64,000 nucleotides of DNA. Origin: Streptomyces sp. AJS327 (GTDB taxonomy: Bacteria; Actinomycetota; Actinomycetes; Streptomycetales; Streptomycetaceae). How positions within the stretch are numbered: position 1 is the first letter of the stretch; every line of letters begins with the position of its first letter. The stretch is taken from contig NZ_SKBR01000001.1 in NCBI RefSeq assembly GCF_013450295.1, forward strand, positions 314,001-378,000, in the 5' to 3' direction. The position numbers were made by a program, and so were the translations under genes. The notes below the pieces were generated by a model. It was not told where the DNA came from and ran no database searches. It saw nothing but the letters and a program-made list of their open reading frames with translations. Below are positions 19,839-29,329 of this stretch, one piece after another.

Positions 19839-20432
19839 TCATCCGGCGCGCACCACGGGCTCGCCGCTGAGCTTCACCCCGGCCGCGCGCAGCTCCTCCA
19901 GCGCCCGCTCGGTGGTGCCGGGCGCGACCCCGGCGGTGAGGTCCAGCAGCACCTGGGTGCGGAAGCCGGAGCGGCTGCTGTCCAACGCGGTCTCCCGCAC
20001 GCAGTGGTCGGTGGCGATGCCCACCACGTCGACCTCCTCCACCGAGCGCTCGCGCAGCCAGTCGGCGAGCCCGGTCCCGTTCTCGTCGGTGCCCTCGAAG
20101 CCGCTGTAGGCGGCGGTGTAGGCGCCCTTGTCGAAGACCGCGTCCAGCACGCCGGAGGCGACGGCGGGCGCGAAGTTCGGGTGGAAGCCCACCCCCTCGG
20201 TCCCGGCGCGGCAGTGGGGCGGCCAGCTGTGCTCGAAGTCCGGCTGGTCCGCGAAGTGGTCCCCGGGGTCGACGTGCATGTCCCGGGTGGCGACCACGTG
20301 CCGGTATCCGGCGGAGGCGTTGCCGACGAGTTCGGTGATGGCGGCGGCGACGTCCGCTCCGCCCCCCACGGCGAGGCTTCCGCCCTCGCAGAAGTCGTTC
20401 TGCACGTCGACGACGATCAGTGCCCGGTGCAT
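19839..20432 (-). CDS. pncA: nicotinamidase
   Basis: Hydrolyses nicotinamide to nicotinate, first step of NAD salvage; family members also activate pyrazinamide. The 197-residue isochorismatase-fold protein has the catalytic triad D9 (ALIVVDVQNDF), K102 (AVFDKGAY) and C144 (IATDHCVRETA), and the metal site D51, H53, H59 and H73 (RDMHVDPGDHF, WPPHC), matching the mycobacterial enzyme with an offset of two. ATG at 20432 is preferred: an AAAGG site sits 7 bp upstream, while GTG at 20438 is too close to it. The next enzyme of the pathway, pncB, lies 450 bp upstream on the same strand. Confidence 0.95.
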   Translation of the reverse strand: MHRALIVVDVQNDFCEGGSLAVGGGADVAAAITELVGNASAGYRHVVATRDMHVDPGDHFADQPDFEHSWPPHCRAGTEGVGFHPNFAPAVASGVLDAVFDKGAYTAAYSGFEGTDENGTGLADWLRERSVEEVDVVGIATDHCVRETALDSSRSGFRTQVLLDLTAGVAPGTTERALEELRAAGVKLSGEPVVRAG

Positions 20433-20885
20433 GGCCACACCTTTCGGCTGGAATGGCGGTTTGGTGAGGGGGTCAGCCCACGGCGATCAGCCACTGCGAG
20501 CCTAGGGCACCTCCCGGAGTCAGCGCGGGTTCACCGCCCCGGGATGTGCCGTGCGCGCGCCGCCGGTGCGCCGCGTCACCGGTCCGCCACCGGACCGGGA
20601 CGCCACGTCCGTACGTACGTCCCCGGACACGGACCGTCACGGCGGGTGCCGACGGTACGTGCGGCCGGGAACGTGTCGCGCGCACCCGAAGACGCACCCT
20701 AGACACTCCGGGCCCGGCGCGGCAGCCACTCTCGAACACCGGTCTGAGGAATTCGGCGCGCACCCGCCCCACCGTGCCCGCGCCGACGCGCCGCGTCCAC
20801 GGCCCGCGCCCCGGGGCGCCCGCCCGGGCCCGTCGGGTTCCCAACGGGCGGGCGCCGGGCGGGTGTTGGCCGGGTGCTGGACGGG
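20433..20885. other. gene-less stretch between pncB and pncA
   Basis: A 453-bp interval, very GC-rich with repeated short ACGTACGTAC-like runs near 20605-20620. No T-run terminator, no supported ORF. It is long for an operon gap, so pncA may have its own promoter. Confidence 0.45.
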
Positions 20886-22214
20886 CTAGAGGTAGACGGT
20901 GGGCAGTACCGGTTCGCCCCGGGAGAGTTGGGTGGCCGACATCGGCAGTCCGTTGAGCGTCGTGCGGTGCCGGTCGCGGGCGGTGGCCAACGACTCCCGG
21001 CTGACCGGCTCACCGCCGCGCACCAGCTCCACCTGGAGCAGGTGGGGGGCGAGTTCGGGCGGCAGCTCGCCGCTGCCGACGACCTCCGCCTCGGCGACCC
21101 CGTTGGCGTCCGGTCGCCGCGCGGCCCACTTCGCCCCGGCCACCGAGGTCTTGCCGCCCAGGGCGCGTTTGGCGACCGGCCGCAGCGGGGCGTCCGGCGC
21201 CTCCGAGTCGGCGCGTGCCACCAGCTTGTAGACCATGGAGCAGGTGGGGTGACCGCTGCCGGTGACGAGTTGGGTGCCCACCCCGTACGCGTCGACCGGG
21301 GCCGCCGCCAGGGAGGCGATGGCGTACTCGTCCAGATCGCTGGTGACCACGATCCGGGTGCGCTCCGCGCCGAGTTCGTCCAACTGCCGCCGGACGCGGT
21401 GGGCGAGCAGCAGCAGATCGCCCGAGTCGATCCGGACGGCGCCGAGTTCGGGCCCGGCCACTTCCACGGCCGTGCGCACCGCCTCCGCCACGTCGTAGGT
21501 GTCGACGAGCAGCGTGGTGCCCTCGCCGAGCGAGTCGACCTGGGCGCGGAAGGCGTCCCGCTCGCTGTCGTGCAGCAGGGTGAAGGCGTGCGCGCTGGTG
21601 CCGACGGTCGGGATGCCGTAGCGGTACCCGGCGGCCAGCACCGAGGTGGAGGCGAAGCCGCCGAGGTAGGCGGAGCGGGCGGCGGCCACGGCCGCCAGTT
21701 CGTGGGTGCGGCGGGCGCCCATCTCGATCAGCGGCCGGTCACCCGCCGCGACCGACATCCGGGAGGCCGCCGCGGCGACCGCCGAGTCGTGGTTGAGGAT
21801 CGAGAGGATGACGGTCTCCAGCACCACGCACTCGGCGAAGGTGCCCTCCACCCGCATGATCGGGGAGCCGGGGAAGTAGACCTCGCCCTCGGGGTAGCCG
21901 TGGATGTCCCCGCCGAACTGGTAGTCGGCGAGCCACTCCAGGGTCGGCTCGTCGACGACGTGCTGCTCGCGGAGGAACTCCAGCATCCGCTCGTCGAAGC
22001 GGAAGTTCTCCACGGCGTCCAGCACCCGGCCGACCCCGGCGACCACCCCGTAGCGGCGCCCCTCGGGGAGTCGCCGGGTGAAGGTCTCGAACACGGAGCG
22101 CCGTCCGGCGGTTCCGGCGCGCAGCGCGGCCTGGAGCATCGTCAGCTCGTACTGGTCGGTGAAGAGCGCCGTCGACGGGACGGCCATCGGCAGCCCGGGC
22201 TCTGCTGTGCTCAC
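20886..22214 (-). CDS. pncB: nicotinate phosphoribosyltransferase
   Basis: Joins nicotinate to PRPP (ATP-stimulated) to give nicotinate mononucleotide, the step after nicotinamidase. The 442-residue protein opens with the family's ALFTDQYELTMLQA, and carries FPGSPIMRVEGTFAECVVLET, the histidine-containing GTSAHAFTLL (the residue phosphorylated in the ATPase cycle), RIDSGDL and the phosphate-binding YGVGTQLVTG. GTG at 22214 follows a GAGG site. It diverges from clpS, and a 35-bp near-palindrome lies between them. The upstream reading frame stays open to 22634 but has no family similarity. Confidence 0.95.
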   Translation of the reverse strand: MSTAEPGLPMAVPSTALFTDQYELTMLQAALRAGTAGRRSVFETFTRRLPEGRRYGVVAGVGRVLDAVENFRFDERMLEFLREQHVVDEPTLEWLADYQFGGDIHGYPEGEVYFPGSPIMRVEGTFAECVVLETVILSILNHDSAVAAAASRMSVAAGDRPLIEMGARRTHELAAVAAARSAYLGGFASTSVLAAGYRYGIPTVGTSAHAFTLLHDSERDAFRAQVDSLGEGTTLLVDTYDVAEAVRTAVEVAGPELGAVRIDSGDLLLLAHRVRRQLDELGAERTRIVVTSDLDEYAIASLAAAPVDAYGVGTQLVTGSGHPTCSMVYKLVARADSEAPDAPLRPVAKRALGGKTSVAGAKWAARRPDANGVAEAEVVGSGELPPELAPHLLQVELVRGGEPVSRESLATARDRHRTTLNGLPMSATQLSRGEPVLPTVYL

Positions 22215-22310
22215 GTTCCTCAACCTCGCTCTGCTTGGCTCGCCCGCGTCGGGCCGTGGGTCCGCACTGGGTTGTTCCGGTGGGCGGTGATCGTGGACGG
22301 CTGTGAGGAT

Positions 22311-22345
22311 ACCCCAGATTTCGTCAGCCTGACGATATTCGGGGT
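22311..22345. promoter_or_regulatory. 35-bp near-perfect palindrome between pncB and clpS
   Basis: Symmetric about position 22328: the core CGTCAG-C-CTGACG is a perfect 6-1-6 palindrome, and the outer arms end in ACCCC (22311-22315) and GGGGT (22341-22345); 14 of 17 paired positions match. It lies about 97 bp upstream of the pncB start and 174 bp upstream of clpS, in the otherwise gene-less interval 22215-22518. It could be a dimeric repressor operator for NAD salvage or an RNA hairpin. No T-run follows. Confidence 0.6.
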
Positions 22346-22518
22346 GACCGTCGGCCGTGGGCGACCCGGACCGGCGCCAGACCGGTGCCAGGCCGCTGCC
22401 GTGCCGGACGGCGGGCGGGGTCGTGGCCGGGGCGTCGACCGGGCCGGGACCGGCGCTGACCGGACCCGGGCCGGAGCCGTTTGGGCGGGCGGGCCAGGTG
22501 GGTGGCAGCATGGGACAC

Positions 22519-22821
22519 GTGAGTGTTGCCCCCACCGAGATCGAGCGCCCCGAGTCGGCCGAGCAGCCCATGGAGGTCCCCGAGCCCGACGTGCCCTGGG
22601 TGACGGTCGTGCACAACGACCCGGTCAACCTCATGAGCTACGTGACCTATGTTTTCCAGGCGTACTTCGGCTATCCGAAGGACAAGGCGAAGAAGCTGAT
22701 GCTGGACGTGCACCACAAGGGCCGGGCCATCGTCTCCAGTGGGAGCCGCGAGGAAATGGAGCGCGACGTGCAGGCGATGCACGGCTACGGCCTCTGGGCG
22801 ACCCTCCAGCGGGAACGCTGA
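22519..22821 (+). CDS. clpS: ATP-dependent Clp protease adaptor ClpS
   Basis: A 100-residue adaptor that hands N-end-rule substrates to ClpAP/ClpCP. The core is unmistakable: [22 protein letters not shown] (HND with the substrate-pocket residues), [17 protein letters not shown], and [20 protein letters not shown] take GTG at 22519 ([10 protein letters not shown]); ATG at 22510 adds three residues and is possible. Its stop overlaps the next ATG by one base (TGATG), so clpS and the DUF2017 gene are translationally coupled, the usual actinobacterial arrangement. Confidence 0.93.
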   Translation: MSVAPTEIERPESAEQPMEVPEPDVPWVTVVHNDPVNLMSYVTYVFQAYFGYPKDKAKKLMLDVHHKGRAIVSSGSREEMERDVQAMHGYGLWATLQRER

Positions 22822-23459
22822 TGGCGGGTCACTTCGAGCCGTCGGAGGACGGCGGAGCCGCCATCGCGCTGGACGAGGTGGAGATCTCCATCCTGCGCAG
22901 CCTCGCCGTGCAGCTGCTGGAGCTGATCGGCCCCGGCGAGGAGCCGGACGCGGCGCGGGACCCGCTGGACGCGCTGTTCGCGGAGGGGCCGAGTGAGCCG
23001 CCCTCCGATCCGGTGCTCGCCCGGCTCTTCCCGAACGCCTACGGACCCGGCCCGGCCGGCGGCGGCCCCGCGGGGCCCGGGGGCTCCGGTGCCGCCGCGG
23101 GGGGCGAGGCGGAGAAGGAGGACCGGGAGCTGTCCGCCGAGTTCCGCCGCTACACCGAACTGGACCTGCGCGAGCGGAAGCGTTCCGACGGCCTCGCCGT
23201 GGTGCGCTCGCTGGACGCGCTGACCCCCGGCGGGGACGGCGGAGCGGTGCTGACCCTCACCCCCGAGGAGTCCCGCCGCTGGCTCGGCGCCCTGAACGAC
23301 CTGCGGCTGGCCATCGGCACCCGCCTGGAGGTCAGCGACGAGGACGACGGGGGTGCGCTGTACCGGCTGCCCGACTCCGATCCGCGCAAGCCGATGGTGA
23401 TGGCCTACCTCTGGCTGGGCGGACTCCAGGAGACCCTGGTCGAGACCCTGCTCGCCTGA
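22821..23459 (+). CDS. DUF2017 family protein
   Basis: A 212-residue protein of unknown function always met downstream of clpS in actinobacteria. Residues 15-75 (LDEVEISILRSLAVQLLELI) and 105-212 (ELDLRERKRSDGLAVVRSLD; LTPEESRRWLGALNDLRLAIGTRLEV; YLWLGGLQETLVETLL) are the helical conserved parts; an insertion of Gly/Ala/Pro at about 77-98 separates them. No membrane segment. The ATG overlaps the clpS stop. Its constant pairing suggests a role with ClpS-dependent proteolysis; no mechanism is known to me. Confidence 0.88.
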   Translation: MAGHFEPSEDGGAAIALDEVEISILRSLAVQLLELIGPGEEPDAARDPLDALFAEGPSEPPSDPVLARLFPNAYGPGPAGGGPAGPGGSGAAAGGEAEKEDRELSAEFRRYTELDLRERKRSDGLAVVRSLDALTPGGDGGAVLTLTPEESRRWLGALNDLRLAIGTRLEVSDEDDGGALYRLPDSDPRKPMVMAYLWLGGLQETLVETLLA

Positions 23460-24511
23460 CGCCTCCCGGGCTCGCCCGGGCCGCCCGACCCCCTGAACTC
23501 CCGGGCCCCCTCCTGAAATCCGGGGCTCGGCTGGGCGCGGCTGGGCTCCGGGGTGCGGGGACGACCGGGCCGCCGGGGGTGTCCGCCTTCGAACGTGTCC
23601 GAACGTGTCCGAACTCCCTCCGGTCCGCCGGGAGTTGCCGCGCGTCCGTGCGGTGCCCGGCCGGGCCGTCCCCGGGCGCCGCTCCCCGTCATCCGTGCCA
23701 CGGGTTGTCCGTGCCACGGGTCCGTCCGGCGGGCGGTCTCCGGTGGACGGCGGCCTGGCCTGTCCCGTACTCGGACTGCCCCGCGCCCCGTTCGCCTCGC
23801 ATCTCTCGCGCGCCTCGCCTTCCGTTCGCGACCGGGGGTCACCCGCGCGGAGTTCTTCCCGCCGGAGTTCCCCCGCGGACCTCGCGGCGAGTTCCCCCGG
23901 GAGACGGACGGGCGTTCGGGACGGGGTGGAAATGCTGTCCTCCGAGGGGATTCCGTCCGGTGTGCGGAACTCGTTCCCGGTGGATTCGCGAGCCCATTCC
24001 CTCCGTATGTAGCGAGGAAAGTGTCTCTTGCGGTGGGATGCCGGATCCCACCGGCTGACGGTGAATCAGCACCGTTGGTGCTGATTCGGGACGGGAATTC
24101 TGGAGGAGGGAATTCCGCCGGGTGTGGAGGGGTGTGGCGATCCCGCGGCCGCCGCCTCGTGCCCCGTCGCGCACGGGGTGTCACTACGATCCGTAATCGC
24201 CCGATTCCCGTTAATCGGTCACTGCGAGCCGGGATGCGGACAATCAGTCCACTATGTGGGCGCACCTCCCGGCTGGTACCTTCCGTCACGCGGACGAGGG
24301 TCAGGGTTCACGTGACGCGGTTCGCTCTGCGTGATAAGAACTCCCAATCCGGTTCTCCACGTGGGGCTTTGACTTTCGCGGGGGACATCGGAGACTCCGC
24401 CGCGGTGAACTGATAACGCGGAGAAACACCGAGAATGGGGTCGTCTCCGTGGCACTTCGGGGTTTCCGCTCGTGGAGTCACGTCCCCGAACCGCCAAGCC
24501 AAAGGTTGTCG
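23460..24511. other. 1-kb gene-less stretch with two inverted repeats
   Basis: No supported gene. Composition changes from very GC-rich to more balanced after about 23930. It holds a strong hairpin (24063-24087, listed separately) and a second inverted repeat, GGAATTC at 24094-24100 against GAATTCC at 24110-24116. Both lie 400-450 bp before the AGCS symporter, so this may be a long leader or a regulatory region for it. ORFs overlapping here encode low-complexity products. Confidence 0.45.
24063..24087. promoter_or_regulatory. perfect 11-bp stem, 3-nt loop hairpin
   Basis: GAATCAGCACC (24063-24073), loop GTT, GGTGCTGATTC (24077-24087): an 11-bp perfect inverted repeat, 425 bp before the AGCS start. 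It is not followed by a T-run, so it is not a standard terminator. It could be an operator or a structured RNA element. A smaller EcoRI-site inverted repeat follows 7 bp later. Confidence 0.5.
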
Positions 24512-26101
24512 ATGGCAAGCGAATCCTGGACCGACAAAGTCGACAAGACCATCAACGAGGTGGTCGAACCCGTAGCGACCTTCATGAACGACCTCGTGTT
24601 CTACGAGGTCACCGTCCCCGGAACCGGGGCCAACCTGCCCCTGATGGTGGCGTGGCTCGTCATCGCGGGTGTCCTGTTCACCGCCTACTTCGGGTTCGTC
24701 CAGGTCCGCTACATGCGGACGGCGATCCGGCTGGTGCGCGGCAAGTACGACCAGAAGGACGCACCCGGCGAACTCAGCCACTTCCAGGCGCTGACCTCGG
24801 CCGTCTCCGGCACCGTCGGGCTCGGCAACATCGCTGGTGTGGCCATCGCGGTGTCGATCGGCGGCCCGGGAGCCACGTTCTGGATGATCGCCTGTGGGTT
24901 CGTCGGCATGGCGACCAAGTTCACCGAGTGCACGCTCGGCGTGAAGTACCGCACCATCCATCCGGACGGCACCGTCTCCGGTGGCCCCATGCAGTACCTC
25001 ACCCGGGGCCTGGCGGAGCGCGGACTCCCCAACCTCGGCAAGGTGCTGGCCGCGTGCAGCGCCGCGATGATCCTGCTCTTCGCCTTCTTCGGCGGGAACC
25101 TCTTCCAGGTCAACCAGAGCCTGGAGCAGCTGACCTCGGTCACCGGTGAGGAGAACAGCTTCTTCAGCACCTCCGGCGGCAGCATCCTGTTCGGCGTGAT
25201 CTTCGCCGCGCTGATCGCGCTGGTGCTGATCGGCGGGGTGCGGGCCATCGGGCGGGTCACCAGCCGCCTGGTGCCCAGCATGGCCATCCTCTACGTGGTG
25301 GCCTGTCTGCTGGTGATCAGCTTCAACATCACCGACGTGCCGGGCGCGCTGCGCACCATCGTGGTCGAGGCGTTCAACCCGCAGGGTGTCGCCGGTGGCC
25401 TTCTGGGCGCGCTGATCGTCGGCTTCCAGCGGGCCGCCTGGTCCAACGAGGCGGGCATCGGCTCGGCGCCGATCGCGCACGCGGCCGTGAAGACGAAGCG
25501 CCCGGCCACCGAGGGCCTCGTCGCCTCGCTGGAACCGTTCGTCGACACCGTCGTCATCTGCACCATGACCGCGCTGACGGTGATCATCGCGGGTGGCCCG
25601 AAGTACGAGGCCCTGCGGGACGCGGCCATCGAGGGCCGCGAGGTCGACGGCAGCACCAGCAACGGCATCTCGGTGACCTCGGACGCCTTCGACACGGCGC
25701 TGCCCTGGTTCCCGTACCTCCTGACCGTCGCGGTGCTGCTCTTCGCCTTCTCCACGCTGCTGACCTGGAGCTACTACGGGCTCAAGAGCTGGACGTACAT
25801 GTTCGGCAACTCCGCCACCTCGGCCACCATCTACAAGGCCGTCTTCAGCGTGGTGGTCATCAGCGGGGCGCTGCTCTCGTTGGACACCCTGGTCTCGCTC
25901 TCCGACGCGGCGCTCTTCGCGGCGGCGCTCTTCAACATCATCGGGCTCTATCTGCTGATGCCCGTGGTGAAGCGGGAGCTGCGGAAGGTTCTGGAGTTCG
26001 TCCGGCGGCGGGACGCCGGAGAGTCCGAGGAGGACATAGAGCGCGACGAGGCGGCGCGGGAGGAGAGCGAGGGCACGGCACCGCCCGCCAAGGCTCCCTG
26101 A
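24512..26101 (+). CDS. AGCS-family alanine/glycine:cation symporter
   Basis: A 529-residue sodium:alanine-type symporter. About ten hydrophobic segments begin near residue 45 (LPLMVAWLVIAGVLFTAYFGF). Family signatures include the GTVGLGNIAGVAIAVSIGGPG region, FTECTLGVKYR, GGPMQYL and FQRAAWSNEAGIGSAPIAHA. The C-terminus is a charged tail with many Glu (about 505-529). ATG at 24512 follows an AAAGG site 9 bp upstream. It is monocistronic, with a long gene-less leader and a strong terminator hairpin after it. The transported amino acid is most often alanine or glycine; not determinable here. Confidence 0.93.
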   Translation: MASESWTDKVDKTINEVVEPVATFMNDLVFYEVTVPGTGANLPLMVAWLVIAGVLFTAYFGFVQVRYMRTAIRLVRGKYDQKDAPGELSHFQALTSAVSGTVGLGNIAGVAIAVSIGGPGATFWMIACGFVGMATKFTECTLGVKYRTIHPDGTVSGGPMQYLTRGLAERGLPNLGKVLAACSAAMILLFAFFGGNLFQVNQSLEQLTSVTGEENSFFSTSGGSILFGVIFAALIALVLIGGVRAIGRVTSRLVPSMAILYVVACLLVISFNITDVPGALRTIVVEAFNPQGVAGGLLGALIVGFQRAAWSNEAGIGSAPIAHAAVKTKRPATEGLVASLEPFVDTVVICTMTALTVIIAGGPKYEALRDAAIEGREVDGSTSNGISVTSDAFDTALPWFPYLLTVAVLLFAFSTLLTWSYYGLKSWTYMFGNSATSATIYKAVFSVVVISGALLSLDTLVSLSDAALFAAALFNIIGLYLLMPVVKRELRKVLEFVRRRDAGESEEDIERDEAAREESEGTAPPAKAP

Positions 26102-26109
26102 CCCACGCC

Positions 26110-26215
26110 CGGCGCACGGACCCCGAAGGGGGTTCACGGACCTGGGAAGGGTCCACGGGTCCGGGAAGGGAGTTCCCGGACCCGGAGGGGTTCACGGAAC
26201 CCGGAGGGGGTTCCA
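26110..26215. repeat. degenerate tandem repeats after the AGCS gene
   Basis: Between the AGCS stop and its terminator, units like GGTTCACGGAACCCGGAGG recur four to five times with small changes (26130-26215). Several units are themselves weak inverted repeats (GGGTCC/GGACCC, GGTTCC/GGAACC). I see no coding sense. Confidence 0.5.
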
Positions 26216-26217
26216 GC

Positions 26218-26254
26218 ACGGCGCCCCGGGGCGGTCACCGCCCCGGGGCGCCGT
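26218..26254. terminator. strong GC hairpin terminator
   Basis: A 17-bp perfect stem with a TCA loop (26235-26237), arms 26218-26234 and 26238-26254, among the longest perfect stems in the window. Placed between the AGCS gene and the mec gene, it should end AGCS transcription. As is common in streptomycetes no T-run follows. Confidence 0.75.
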
Positions 26255-26308
26255 CGCGCGCCGAGGTGGCTCTCCCCTCCCGGAAGTCCCGTGCTTATCC
26301 TGAGCGCC

Positions 26309-26734
26309 ATGCTGACCATCACCCAGGAGCTGCACGACCAGATCGTGGCGCACGCCCGGCAGGACCACCCCGACGAGGCCTGCGGGGTCGTCGCGGGGCC
26401 GGCGGGCACCGGCCGCCCCGAGCGGTTCATCCCCATGCTGAACGCCGCGCGCTCGCCCACCTTCTACGAGTTCGACTCGGCCGATCTGCTCAGGCTCTAC
26501 CGGGACATGGACGACCGGGACGAGGAGCCGGTCGTCATCTACCACTCGCACACCGCGACCGAGGCGTACCCCTCGCGGACCGACATCGGGCTCGCGAGCG
26601 AGCCGGGCGCCCACTACGTCCTGGTGTCGACCGCCGAGTGCGGGAACGAGGAGGGCCCCTTCACCTTCCGGTCGTATCGCATCGTGGATGGGGAAGTGAC
26701 TGAGGAAGAGGTCCAGATCGTGGCCTCCTACTGA
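26309..26734 (+). CDS. mec: JAMM/MPN metalloprotease, CysO-processing (Mec+ type)
   Basis: A 141-residue JAB1/MPN zinc hydrolase. All JAMM residues are in place: E23 (PDEACG), H79 and H81 with S89 and D92 in YHSHTATEAYPSRTD. In Mycobacterium the equivalent enzyme frees cysteine from the CysO-cysteine thiocarboxylate adduct. The cysO and cysM genes follow on the same strand, as in that pathway, which supports the name. ATG at 26309 (MLTITQ) is chosen over an in-frame GTG/ATG at 26291. The 70 bp after the stop contain the promoter-like DNA of the leader peptide, so cysO-cysM may be transcribed separately. Confidence 0.9.
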   Translation: MLTITQELHDQIVAHARQDHPDEACGVVAGPAGTGRPERFIPMLNAARSPTFYEFDSADLLRLYRDMDDRDEEPVVIYHSHTATEAYPSRTDIGLASEPGAHYVLVSTAECGNEEGPFTFRSYRIVDGEVTEEEVQIVASY

Positions 26735-26806
26735 TTCTGAGACGGTTCGGTCCGGAGCCTGAGATGACTCTGCGCATCCCGGACCGGGAATCGTTACGAT
26801 GAGCCC

Positions 26807-26917
26807 ATGGTTGTCCACGACGTGAGCGCATTCGAGAGGACCCCGGGCATGCTGCTCGTGGCGCGTCTGCACGTCGATCTCTGCCGGCTGGCCAGCGCCA
26901 TGTGTCCCGCCCGCTGA
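26807..26917 (+). CDS. 36-residue Cys-containing leader peptide upstream of cysO-cysM
   Basis: A short ORF: ATG at 26807, TGA ending at 26917. The product ends ARLHVDLCRLASAMCPAR, closely resembling the small actinobacterial leader peptides with an LHVDLCR motif found before sulfur-assimilation genes. It has two cysteines, at residues 26 and 33 of 36. A TACGAT -10-like box ends 6 bp before the ATG, so the transcript may be leaderless; an internal ATG at 26849 preceded by GAGAGG would give 22 residues. It is followed by 178 bp with possible hairpins, then cysO. A cysteine-sensing attenuation role is inferred from this placement. Confidence 0.75.
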   Translation: MVVHDVSAFERTPGMLLVARLHVDLCRLASAMCPAR

Positions 26918-27095
26918 CCGCCGCGCGCACGTCCGCTCCAGCGCTCAGTCCAGGCCCCGGACCCCGCCCCCGCGGGGGAGGTCACCGTGCGTCCGGCGCA
27001 CCGGTCCGTCCGGTGGCACTCTGCCGCGCGTCTGGAACGCTCCGCACGCATCCGCACGCAGCAGCCCCTCCGCACCCATTCCGACAGGAGCCCCC

Positions 27096-28383
<1,288 letters not shown>

Positions 28384-28827
28384 GGTACGCGGCGGTCAAC
28401 TCGGGGCTGACGTCGGGGCGGTCAACCCCGGGACCGCCAACTCCCGGACCGACGCCGGACGGTCAACTCGGGTTGGCGCTGGGACAGCCAACTCCGGGAC
28501 AGGCGCCGGGACGTGGGATCAGGTGACCTCCCGGGCGTCCCGTCCGGCACCCCGGCCCTCTGCCCGGACGTGTCGCCCGGGCCGGGCACCGGCGCCGCGA
28601 GCCGCTCCTGTGGCGTCCGCCGAACTCGTCGGCACGGCGCACCCCATGGGAGCGCTGGGGACGAACACCGGGGTGAGCCACCGGAGTTGCCCCCCGGATC
28701 CGGTGCTCGGGTCCGTCGCCGGGGCCCGCGGCAACGGGCCGGTGGCTGGCGTGGGTCCGCTCGCGGAGGTGGTCGCTCCGCTGTTCCGGGGCCCTCCCGG
28801 CATCCCGGGCCACTTCCCCCCGGCGGG

Positions 28828-29329
28828 TCACTCCTCCCAGGGCAGCGGGACCTGTTCGCCGTCCTGGTAGGCGGTCACCCTCTCCTCCCGCAGGCGAAGC
28901 CACAGGTCCGGCTGGCTCTCCTCGTACCAGCGCGGACAGCCGAAGAGGTCGCTATCGTCCGGCAGCCGCCCGGCCAGCCAGCGGAGGAGGTCGGACACCT
29001 CGACGTGCTGGTCGGGGTGGATCTCCCAGCGGCAGCTCAGCGCCCAGGGGTGCGACGCCTCCTCCCGGACGAGCGTGGATCCGCAGGCGCCGGGGATCCC
29101 GCCGCCGAGGTGCGGGGCGCCGCGCCGCCACGCGGGCTCCGGGAGACGCCGGACGACCCAGTCGCCCTCCTCATCCCACGCGACCGTCCCAGTAGTTGAG
29201 CCGAGCGTCTCACCGTACGAGTCAGCCCCCGAGCCAGGTCGTGGGCCGACCCCGAGCCAGCCCGTGGGCCAGCTCGCGAGCCGGTCCGTGCGTCGGTCGG
29301 GGCTGGTTCGGCCGGGGCTGGTTCTCCCG
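28828..29329 (-). pseudogene. conserved-looking ORF without a usable start codon
   Basis: The reading frame ending at 28828 encodes about 120 residues that look like a real folded, acidic, Trp-rich protein (WDEEGDWVVRRLPEPAW; WALSCRWEIHPDQHVEVSDLL; GCPRWYEESQPDLWLRL; VTAYQDGEQVPLPWEE). Yet between this part and the end of the upstream MazF-like gene (29330) there is no in-frame ATG, GTG or TTG; the first is GTG at 28998, which would leave only 56 residues. It may be a remnant, may have a non-standard start, or may be reached by frameshift from the upstream gene. I do not recognise the family. Boundaries are approximate on the right. Confidence 0.45.

Noticed and set aside
26967..27015. Classical T-run attenuator between the leader peptide and cysO
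   Set aside because: Hairpins are present but no T-run; a terminator/antiterminator pair cannot be shown by eye, so it is not listed as a terminator.
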